Source of the DNA: Candidatus Latescibacterota bacterium
GTDB lineage: Bacteria > Latescibacterota > Latescibacteria > Latescibacterales > Latescibacteraceae
Direction of reading: 5' to 3'
NCBI GenBank assembly: GCA_018656855.1
Contig: JABHYP010000387.1
Location: forward strand, 1-11,243
Length of the DNA stretch: 11,243 bases
Shown: positions 7,044-11,243 of the stretch, in pieces
Layout of the letters: each line of letters starts with the position of its first letter
Position numbering within the stretch: the first letter of the stretch is position 1
Notes under the pieces: generated by a model
What the model was told of the DNA's origin: nothing
Databases searched by the model: none
Seen by the model: the letters and a program-made list of their open reading frames with translations, nothing else
Position numbers and translations under genes: made by a program

Positions 7044-7562
7044 ATGAGCAATTTTATTCTGATGTTTGTATGTACCGGGAATATTTGCCGAAGCCCTATG
7101 GCTGAAGGTATCATGAATGACTTAATTCTAAATTATGTTGATAGTAAAAAGCAGTTTATGCCAATTGAAATTTTTTCTACAGGTACGCATGCTGTCAGAG
7201 GACATTCAGCTTCACGTTTTGCTATTGAAGTTTCTGAACAACATGGAATAAACATTAGTTTTCATCGGGGAAAGCAAATAACACAAGAGATAAGCGAAGC
7301 TGCCGACCTGATACTTACACTGGAAACAAGCCATAAAGATTACATTAAACGACACTGGCCGCATATTGATTATGTGTATGAATTGAAAGGTTTCGACAGA
7401 AAAGATGAACATCCGGAAGGCATATTGGATATTACGGATCCTATTGGAATGGATTATGATGTATATTCTGCTGTATTTAAAGAAATTAAAAGTGAGATTG
7501 AAAGGGTATCACAGACAGTATTTTCACTCGCTCTCGAAAAATATCGAAATATTAGTAATTAA
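7044..7562 (+). CDS. Low-molecular-weight protein tyrosine phosphatase
   Basis: The 172-residue cytosolic enzyme carries the LMW-PTP signature near its N-terminus: FVCTGNICRSPMAEG (8-22), with nucleophile Cys10, Arg16 and Ser17 of the C-x5-R loop. The general-acid loop is ITDPIGMD (130-137), with Asp132 followed by Pro133. The family hydrolyses phosphotyrosine through a cysteinyl-phosphate intermediate, and often regulates polysaccharide tyrosine kinases. The residue before Cys15 is Ile14; in the protein-arginine phosphatase YwlE the equivalent residue is a Thr that confers phosphoarginine preference. Ile therefore predicts tyrosine rather than arginine phosphatase activity, though that is inference. 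A GAGG six bases before the ATG supports the start. No tyrosine kinase gene is adjacent. The length is normal for the family (about 150-180). Confidence 0.92.
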   Translation: MSNFILMFVCTGNICRSPMAEGIMNDLILNYVDSKKQFMPIEIFSTGTHAVRGHSASRFAIEVSEQHGINISFHRGKQITQEISEAADLILTLETSHKDYIKRHWPHIDYVYELKGFDRKDEHPEGILDITDPIGMDYDVYSAVFKEIKSEIERVSQTVFSLALEKYRNISN

Positions 7563-7581
7563 ACTTATTTTCTTTAAAGCC

Positions 7582-7653
7582 ATGGATACAGCAGTTCAGG
7601 CAATGCTTATAGCAGGTGAGGTAATTCCAAGTGGGGAAGTAATTCAGTTTTAA
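7582..7653 (+). pseudogene. Short gene-like fragment ending in stop
   Basis: This reads MDTAVQAMLIAGEVIPSGEV then IQF and a stop. The composition looks protein-like rather than random, but no ribosome site precedes the ATG and no family is recognised. It may be the C-terminal end of a lost gene following the phosphatase. Confidence 0.25.
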
Positions 7654-7667
7654 AGAAGTGAAGGAAA

Positions 7668-7757
7668 ATGATAAATATTGGTGAATTATTAGTAATTATT
7701 TTCATATCACATATCAGTATTACTACGCTGTTCGTTCAAAGACGAGCTGTATTTTAA
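7668..7757 (+). other. Small ORF resembling the start of a TatA-like membrane protein
   Basis: A good GAAGGA site precedes ATG 7668. The 29-residue frame begins MINIGELLVIIFI, reminiscent of the N-terminal helix of TatA/TatB proteins (GxxELLVI), then diverges and ends after QRRAVF. The second half overlaps the 3' end of the hemerythrin gene on the other strand. It could be a truncated gene, a small membrane peptide or chance. Confidence 0.25.
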
Positions 7758-8123
7758 ATCTTCGTCCTTAATATGTTCTCTGGCCCACTTCCCAAGAAAT
7801 AATAATAACTCCCTTGCAAGCAAAGGTGTTTTCCCGTTATACTTTATCAGAAAGGTTTTTATTTCATTTATATATTTTTTATGTTCTTGCTTGTGCTTTT
7901 CAAGCTCTGAATAACTTTGCTCTTCCAAGTATTTTTCTTCTTTTGAAAAGTGTACTTTCACATACTCAACCAATTCAATTAATACTGGCTTTAATACAGT
8001 GTCCCCATGACCATCTTTCAAACTGTAATGGAGTTTATTTATCAACTCAAACAATTTCTTATGCTGGTTGTCAATATCTTTATTATTAACACTTAAACTG
8101 TTATCCCATGAAACATATGTCAT
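7707..8123 (-). CDS. Bacteriohemerythrin (O2-binding diiron protein)
   Basis: The 138-residue four-helix-bundle protein carries the complete diiron ligand set at canonical spacing: His21, His58, Glu62, His77, His81, His117 and Asp122. The N-terminus SWDNSLSVNNKDIDNQHKKL is the classic hemerythrin opening and FSKEEKYL holds the H-x3-E pair. The protein binds O2 reversibly at the diiron site and serves as an oxygen store, carrier or sensor in the cytoplasm. A longer frame from 8210 adds 29 unrelated residues; I chose the ATG at 8121-8123 because AAAGAGG sits eight bases upstream and it gives the family's usual length of about 135. It has no methyl-accepting or other added domain. In an organism with an O2-sensitive dehydratase, protection from O2 is a sensible but unproven role. 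It is transcribed toward the phosphatase gene. Confidence 0.93.
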   Translation of the reverse strand: MTYVSWDNSLSVNNKDIDNQHKKLFELINKLHYSLKDGHGDTVLKPVLIELVEYVKVHFSKEEKYLEEQSYSELEKHKQEHKKYINEIKTFLIKYNGKTPLLARELLLFLGKWAREHIKDEDLKYSSSLNEQRSNTDM

Positions 8124-8261
8124 TAAAAAAGCCTCTTTATTGAGATATGTATAATATTTAGATTGCTCATAAGTTAAGCATTTATTTTTTGTAGTATTCA
8201 TAATATACATTTTGTTTGAAAGTATAAGTCAAGTAAAATCTAATTTTCACCTTATATAACA

Positions 8262-8554
8262 TTGCTTCTAACGTCTTTATTACGCGCCAACAAATGCATT
8301 CTGAGTACGCCTCTCGCAAACGAAAAGAATCTCATATTTAACATTTCCACGGATATTGGGCTCAGTAAAGCAGGCCGGGGAAAACTGTTCGAAAAATTTT
8401 TCCGTGCTAAAGAAGCATATAAAAAATTATCGGCAGAGCAGGTTTGGGGCTTTTGATTGTCAAACCCATTTTAGAATTATATGGTGGAGAAATTTCGTTG
8501 GAAAGTACATTGCATAAAGGCTTGGAAGTGAAAGCTTTAATGCCGTTTGCGTAA
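8262..8554 (+). pseudogene. Frameshifted 3' remnant of a sensor histidine kinase (ATPase domain)
   Basis: One frame reads GKLFEKFFRAKEAYKKLSAE and then hits a TGA at about 8455. A one-base shift near 8440 resumes as GLGLLIVKPILELYGGEISL, then ESTLHKGLEVKALMPFA and a stop at 8554. LFEKFFRA and GLGL-IVK-I-E-YGG-I are the F and G2 motifs of HATPase_c, in the right order. The earlier part (8262-8370) holds only a degenerate G1-like STDIGLSKAG, and no dimerisation domain or intact N-box is present. This is a decayed 3' end of a two-component kinase gene with at least one frameshift, not an active enzyme. No upstream part is found; the gene's 5' side has been lost before the hemerythrin start. Confidence 0.75.
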
Positions 8555-8609
8555 AAAAGTAGTATGAAACAGAACTTATTAATAATTGATTTATTGGAGA
8601 CACAAAAAA

Positions 8610-8675
8610 ATGGCTATAAAAATTGTTCTGACTGATGAAATTATTAAATTGAATCCTGATAATCCCAGTAATTAT
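8610..8675 (+). pseudogene. Possible truncated gene start after the kinase remnant
   Basis: ATG at 8610, with GGAG about ten bases upstream, begins MAIKIVLTDEIIKLNPDNPS and then runs straight into antisense tRNA sequence. The opening IKIVLTDE weakly resembles the first strand of a response-regulator receiver, which would fit 55 bases after a histidine kinase. The rest of the frame, to 8762, is only a translation of the tRNA fragment. I treat it as a gene cut off by integration, with low certainty. Confidence 0.25.
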
Positions 8676-8720
8676 TGGAGCCAACGATCCGATTTGAACG
8701 GACGACCTGCTCATTACGAG
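8676..8720 (-). other. 3' half of tRNA-Thr (anticodon CGU): attachment-site remnant
   Basis: On the minus strand this reads, 5' to 3': anticodon loop CTCGTAA (8720-8714), stem TGAGC, variable loop AGGTC, T-stem GTCCG, loop TTCAAAT, stem CGGAT, acceptor strand CGTTGGC, discriminator T and CCA (ends 8676). The matching 5' acceptor GCCAACG and the D-arm are absent, and only two to three bases of the 5' anticodon stem pair. A cut tRNA running from the anticodon loop to the 3' end is the classic core of a tyrosine-integrase attachment site. Its 3' end faces the chromosomal genes to the left, so the inserted element lies to the right. Confidence 0.8.
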
Positions 8721-8747
8721 TGCGTTTTAGCTAAATCCCTAATATTA

Positions 8748-8766
8748 CATAATACCTCATAATACC
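8748..8766. repeat. Direct repeat CATAATACC x2
   Basis: CATAATACC occurs at 8748-8756 and again at 8758-8766, one helical turn apart. A degenerate relative (CAATAATACTCAATAA) lies near 8818-8836. Spacing of ten bases next to a tRNA attachment core fits arm-type binding sites for an integrase or excisionase. Confidence 0.45.
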
Positions 8767-8839
8767 CCTTATTTTCAGTAATTTAATAAAAATATTTTTT
8801 AATGAAATTAACAATTCTACACAATAATACTCAATAAAA

Positions 8840-8861
8840 TGTGGGTAGTTTGTGGGTAGTA
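8840..8861. repeat. Tandem 11-base repeat TGTGGGTAGT(T/A)
   Basis: TGTGGGTAGTT is followed directly by TGTGGGTAGTA. The two copies differ only at the last base. Its place about 120 bases inside the tRNA-Thr remnant suggests arm-type sites of an integrase. Confidence 0.5.
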
Positions 8862-8914
8862 ATCATTTATTAGTGGCATAGTAAAAACTTAAAGATGATG
8901 GGAGGGAGAGAAAA

Positions 8915-9010
8915 ATGCCTAAACGTTTAACTCAAGAAGAATATCTAACGATTTTTGCTTTAAATTTTCACGCCGGGTGGAGTTACAACGCCGTGGAGAA
9001 TCATATATGA
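8915..9010 (+). pseudogene. Short phage-type ORF, possibly a DUF723-like remnant
   Basis: The 31-codon ORF starts MPKRLTQEEYLTIFALNFHA and goes on GWSYNAVENHI. A strong GGGAGGGAG site precedes the ATG. The opening (RLTQEE, then an H-x-G...Y-x-x-V spacing) recalls the repeat unit of DUF723-type phage and homing-endonuclease-associated proteins, where the pattern is H-G-x-x-Y-x-Y-x-x-V. That likeness is from memory and weak. Downstream, to about 9090, frames are broken, with an acidic tail-like SQSDKSSEKDEEEQPE in one frame. It is probably a truncated gene. Confidence 0.35.
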
Positions 9011-9120
9011 CAGTGATGAATTCCGGGTTTCTTTTCTCAATCTCAATCTGATAAATCTTCGGAAAAGGATGAAGAAGAGCAACCTGAATAAGATTGGGAA
9101 GAACATCCATAGGTTATTTA

Positions 9121-9726
9121 ATGGAACTTACAAATAAACAAAAAAGATTTGTAGAAGAATATCTTATTGACCTTAATGCTTCACAGGCTGCGATTAGGGC
9201 CGGATATAGTAAGAAAACTGCCGGTGAGATAGGTTATGAAAACCTGAAAAAACCTGAACTCCAGTCAGCCATCCAGGCAGCTATTAAGAAGCGCTCCGAA
9301 CGGACTGAAATCACAGCAGTTAAGGTATTGATAGAACTTGCTTTAGTTGGGTTTGCAAACGCCGAGGATTATTTTGAATGGAGCAACAGCGGCATAACGA
9401 TCAAAGATAGTGCCAAATTAACACCTGAGCAAAGAGCGGTTGTCGGCGAAGTCTCAGAAACAGTCACACAGCATGGCGGATCGAAAAGGATTAAGCTTCA
9501 CGATAAGCTGAAGGCCCTCGAGATGATCGGCCGGCACCTTGCAATGTTTACCGACAAACACCAATTCACTGATGGAAGTGTTGGCGTGATCGCGCTTCCT
9601 GAAAACAAACCGGTAGGCGCTCCAGTAGACTACGCAACGGAGGATGAGAAAGATGAAAAGACTAAAAGCAGTACGGGTAATGCGCATTGCAGGCGGCATG
9701 ATACCCGAAGAGGAAAACCTTATTGA
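9121..9726 (+). CDS. Phage terminase small subunit (Terminase_2 family)
   Basis: The 201-residue protein opens MELTNKQKRFVEEYLIDLNA, then SQAAIRAGYSKKTA (21-34). This is the signature N-terminal HTH of terminase small subunits, which recognise phage DNA for packaging and hand it to the large subunit. The segment KAVKVLIELALVG to GRHLAMFTDKH (67-147) matches the middle helices and oligomerisation part of the family, including the LHDKLKALEMIGRHL stretch. Length is typical (about 150-200). I chose the ATG at 9121 over a TTG at 9094 because it begins the conserved motif. The last 15 residues overlap a second frame that has its own ribosome site. No large subunit or portal gene follows; the element is cut within about 150 bases. 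The packaging gene is therefore stranded. Confidence 0.88.
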   Translation: MELTNKQKRFVEEYLIDLNASQAAIRAGYSKKTAGEIGYENLKKPELQSAIQAAIKKRSERTEITAVKVLIELALVGFANAEDYFEWSNSGITIKDSAKLTPEQRAVVGEVSETVTQHGGSKRIKLHDKLKALEMIGRHLAMFTDKHQFTDGSVGVIALPENKPVGAPVDYATEDEKDEKTKSSTGNAHCRRHDTRRGKPY

Positions 9727-9745
9727 ATTCAAGGCGAGTGTTTAA
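9653..9745 (+). CDS. Small overlapping phage ORF, 30 residues
   Basis: Overlapping the terminase 3' end in another frame, the ATG at 9653 has GGAGG (9639-9643) nine bases upstream. It encodes MKRLKAVRVMRIAGGMIPEE and then ENLIEFKASV. An earlier ATG at 9644 is in frame but abuts the ribosome site. The sequence is balanced and looks coded. The function is unknown; small overlapping genes after terminase small subunits are common in phages. Confidence 0.45.
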   Translation: MKRLKAVRVMRIAGGMIPEEENLIEFKASV

Positions 9746-9772
9746 CCTAGAGAACTAGGATACATATGGAAG

Positions 9773-9834
9773 AGGAGGTAAGGGGGTAAATTTCAATGAT
9801 CTTCTCTTGGTTAATTGGATTTAATAATATATAA
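9773..9834 (+). pseudogene. Truncated gene start with very strong ribosome site
   Basis: AGGAGGT (9773-9779) and AGGGGG (9781-9786) precede an ATG at 9796 whose frame MIFSWLIGFNNI ends after 12 codons. In an intact phage the terminase large subunit would start about here. I read this as a gene beginning interrupted 38 bases before the tRNA-Ala remnant, but a chance purine tract is possible. Confidence 0.3.
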
Positions 9835-9871
9835 ACCAGATAACGCGAGGGAATTGCAATCTTCGACCATA

Positions 9872-9919
9872 TGACTGGCAGTCAGGAGGTCGTCGGTTCA
9901 ATCCCGACTAGCTCCACCA
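9872..9919 (+). other. 3' half of tRNA-Ala (anticodon GGC): attachment-site core
   Basis: From the 5' side: last three bases of the anticodon stem, loop CTGGCAG (9875-9881, anticodon GGC), stem TCAGG, variable loop AGGTC, T-stem GTCGG, loop TTCAATC, stem CCGAC, acceptor strand TAGCTCC, discriminator A, CCA ending at 9919. The T-stem is perfect. The required 5' acceptor GGAGCTA is nowhere upstream, and the 5' anticodon stem breaks at its fourth pair, marking the crossover edge at about 9871. It is a half tRNA, not a gene. An integrase gene follows 115 bases downstream, and the fragment has its own terminator, so it is a genuine att site. Confidence 0.85.
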
Positions 9920-9938
9920 ATATAACATCTTGTTAATT

Positions 9939-9974
9939 AAGGGCTTGCGTTGCATATTGAGCCCTTCTTTTTTT
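9939..9974 (+). terminator. Rho-independent terminator after tRNA-Ala remnant
   Basis: AAGGGCT (9939-9945) pairs with AGCCCTT (9960-9966) around a 14-base loop, followed by CTTTTTTT. It is 20 bases beyond the tRNA CCA, the place of a natural tRNA terminator, which suggests the sequence right of the core was once the native flank of a tRNA-Ala gene. Confidence 0.8.
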
Positions 9975-9987
9975 GCCCGAAAAACGG

Positions 9988-10031
9988 TTTGTGACTACTT
10001 TTTCGACGATTTGTGACTACTTTCCCGACGA
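9988..10031. repeat. 22-base tandem direct repeat beside the integrase gene
   Basis: Two head-to-tail 22-base units beginning TTTGTGACTACTTT and ending CGACGA differ at only two positions (TT versus CC). They end four bases before the integrase stop codon. Repeats of this type between core site and int are expected for arm-type integrase-binding sites. Confidence 0.7.
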
Positions 10032-10034
10032 ACA

Positions 10035-11159
10035 TCATACTGCTGCCCTTTCAGTCTGTTCAGAAATTGTTTCTTCTGATTCTTTTTCCAGAGAAAGAAA
10101 ATCATCAATTTTTCCAATTTCTTTTTCCAAGTATCCCGGTGAAAGATGAGCATACCGCTGGGTTGTTCGGATACTGGAATGACCCAGGATTTTCTGAACT
10201 GAATACAGACTTGCTCCTCCCTGAACCATCCAGGAGGCTGACGTGTGGCGCAGGTCATGAAACCTGAAATTTGTAATCCCGGCTTTCTCCAGAGCAGAAG
10301 TAAAAGAGTGGATAACAGTGGTGAGATTCTTATCGGTTTTCATGGAAGGAAATACATACTGACCATTATCTTCTTTACTTTTCCTGAGTATCAAATCATA
10401 CACAGTTTTGTTCATTCTGATAGGCCGTCGTTTGTTTCCTTTTCCGTTCACCGTTATTTCACCATACTTGAATACTTCGTCGATAACCACATCATCCCAT
10501 GTCAGGTTTAATATTTCTGACTTCCGCATTCCCGTTCCCAGAGCGAAAATGATCACTTCTCGTAGATATTGTGGTGATACTTCGATGAGATGTTTAGCCT
10601 CTTCAGGTGTAAGATATCGCTCAATCGGTGGAGATTCTTGCAACATACTTAGTCCATGAATGGGATTTTTCTCAATATATTCCCATTCTACACCTCGCGA
10701 GAGAATACATTTCAAACACGCAATTTCACGATTTATCGTAGCATTACTTGCACCTTCATTGGTCCGATGGGCCATGTATGTTTTTACCATGACTTTTGAG
10801 ATATTATTGACTTTAACTTTTCCAAACACCGGCGCCAGGTGTAGCAAACTGGATCGATAGGACTCTTGAGTTTTACTGCTGCGATTCTTGCCGTGAAGTT
10901 TTAAAAAGACGGGAATAAATTGGTTCAGTGATGGAATCACACCATCAGTGGGTTTGAATATGACCTCACTGAAATTTACTGTTTCTGAAAAACTTACTAT
11001 AGGATCTTTCCCCTCTTTTATCAGTTGCTGGTATTCTCGTAATCGAATCTCCGCAACATCTCTTCTTGTGCTAACGGGTTCTCTTCTCCTTTCTCTTTTT
11101 CCGCTAACTTTGACATAATAATCGATGTACCACATACTATTGCGTTTGTACACAGCCAT
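10035..11159 (-). CDS. Tyrosine-type site-specific recombinase (phage/ICE integrase)
   Basis: The 374-residue integrase is complete. Residues 1-50 (MAVYKRNSMWYIDYYV, KRERRR) are the arm-DNA-binding strand region, about 75-165 the core-binding SAM-like domain, and 180-345 the catalytic domain. All catalytic residues are seen: Arg212 in GTGMRKSE, Lys240 in VNGKGNKRR, His301/Arg304 in RFHDLRHTSASW, His327 in LGHSS, and nucleophile Tyr336 in TQRYAHLS. It would cut and rejoin DNA at attachment sites via a 3'-phosphotyrosine. I prefer the ATG at 11157-11159, eight bases after a strong AGGGAGG, over the upstream start at 11234, which adds 25 non-family residues. It is transcribed toward the tRNA-Ala half-site (115 bases from it), with a 22-base tandem repeat between them. 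This gene probably mobilises an element extending right of the window. Confidence 0.95.
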   Translation of the reverse strand: MAVYKRNSMWYIDYYVKVSGKRERRREPVSTRRDVAEIRLREYQQLIKEGKDPIVSFSETVNFSEVIFKPTDGVIPSLNQFIPVFLKLHGKNRSSKTQESYRSSLLHLAPVFGKVKVNNISKVMVKTYMAHRTNEGASNATINREIACLKCILSRGVEWEYIEKNPIHGLSMLQESPPIERYLTPEEAKHLIEVSPQYLREVIIFALGTGMRKSEILNLTWDDVVIDEVFKYGEITVNGKGNKRRPIRMNKTVYDLILRKSKEDNGQYVFPSMKTDKNLTTVIHSFTSALEKAGITNFRFHDLRHTSASWMVQGGASLYSVQKILGHSSIRTTQRYAHLSPGYLEKEIGKIDDFLSLEKESEETISEQTERAAV

Positions 11160-11186
11160 AGTTATACCTCCCTCCATGACCGTGTA

Positions 11187-11198
11187 ACAGCATGCTGT
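11187..11198. promoter_or_regulatory. 12-bp perfect palindrome upstream of integrase
   Basis: ACAGCATGCTGT is a perfect palindrome 28 bases upstream of the integrase start, a normal position for a repressor operator. No owner is known. Confidence 0.4.
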
Positions 11199-11215
11199 CG
11201 CAATATGTATGTCGT

Positions 11216-11227
11216 CAGAACATTCTG
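11216..11227. promoter_or_regulatory. Second inverted repeat CAGAA-CA-TTCTG upstream of integrase
   Basis: CAGAA and TTCTG are exact complements around CA, 18 bases beyond the first palindrome. Together they may form a two-site control region for the integrase promoter. The 16 bases to the window edge show nothing else. Confidence 0.35.
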
Positions 11228-11243
11228 GACACATTGAGTTAAA

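Larger units (their letters stand above)
8676..11243. mobile_element. Prophage/integrative-element junction with two tRNA half-sites
   Basis: Bounded on the left by the tRNA-Thr 3' half, this region contains only mobile-type content: arm-site repeats, phage ORF remnants, terminase small subunit, a tRNA-Ala 3' half and an intact integrase. The right boundary is outside the window. The gene density is low and several starts lack their gene bodies, so the 8730-9870 part is a decayed relic while the integrase side looks intact. Confidence 0.75.

Noticed and set aside
8460..8714. 84-codon minus-strand ORF over the kinase remnant
   Set aside because: The plus strand here carries recognisable HATPase motifs and the tRNA fragment; the minus frame is a shadow.
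8610..8762. A 50-codon gene including SQRSDLNGRP
   Set aside because: The residues from about 8673 on are a translation of antisense tRNA-Thr, a well-known false ORF pattern; only the first 20 codons might be coding.
8748..8861. CRISPR array
   Set aside because: The repeats are 9-11 bases, in pairs, without regular spacers, and no cas genes are present.
9844..9919. A complete tRNA ending at 9919
   Set aside because: The bases where the acceptor and D-arm should be do not pair with TAGCTCC or form a D-stem; only the 3' half is real.

Overview
The window looks like the chromosome of an uncultured, AT-rich, probably anaerobic or microaerophilic Gram-negative-like bacterium. It ends in a prophage or integrative-element junction on the right. 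The taxon cannot be named from sequence alone. The clues to lifestyle are an oxygen-sensitive 2-hydroxyacyl-CoA dehydratase/activase pair, a diiron bacteriohemerythrin, short dispersed hairpin repeats between genes, and many decayed gene ends.

Positions 1-1400 (minus strand) hold a two-gene set: a stand-alone 2-hydroxyacyl-CoA dehydratase-family protein followed by its ATP-dependent activase, which runs off the left edge. The activase carries the ASKHA nucleotide-binding start, so it should drive low-potential electron transfer into the Fe-S cluster of the dehydratase partner. A REP-like hairpin sits between the two genes. Positions 1605-5076 (minus) hold a possible transport operon. In transcription order it encodes a helix-turn-helix protein with an extreme lysine-rich, histone H1-like tail, a Na+/phosphate cotransporter with a PhoU-like C-terminal domain, and a ten-helix heavy-metal or manganese exporter-like permease.

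Positions 5077-5795 are a roughly 720-base AT-rich gap holding only a decayed 3' gene end, a long AT inverted repeat and two tiny SD-led ORFs. Then come two plus-strand genes: a DUF362 protein (5796-6818) and a low-molecular-weight protein tyrosine phosphatase (7044-7562). A good sigma70-like promoter and a second copy of a 37-base dispersed repeat lie just ahead of the phosphatase. A bacteriohemerythrin with all seven iron ligands lies opposite at 7707-8123. The stretch 8262-8554 is a frameshifted 3' remnant of a sensor histidine kinase.

From about 8676 to the right edge the window is a mobile-element boundary. It starts with an outward-pointing 3' half of a tRNA-Thr (8676-8720, minus). Arm-site-like direct repeats, phage remnants and a terminase small subunit (9121-9726) follow. 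Then comes an outward-pointing 3' half of a tRNA-Ala (9872-9919, plus) with its own terminator, a 22-base tandem repeat, and an intact tyrosine integrase (10035-11159, minus) with two palindromes upstream. Neither tRNA half has a matching 5' half in the window. The simplest reading is nested or deletion-fused integration events at two different tRNA attachment sites.
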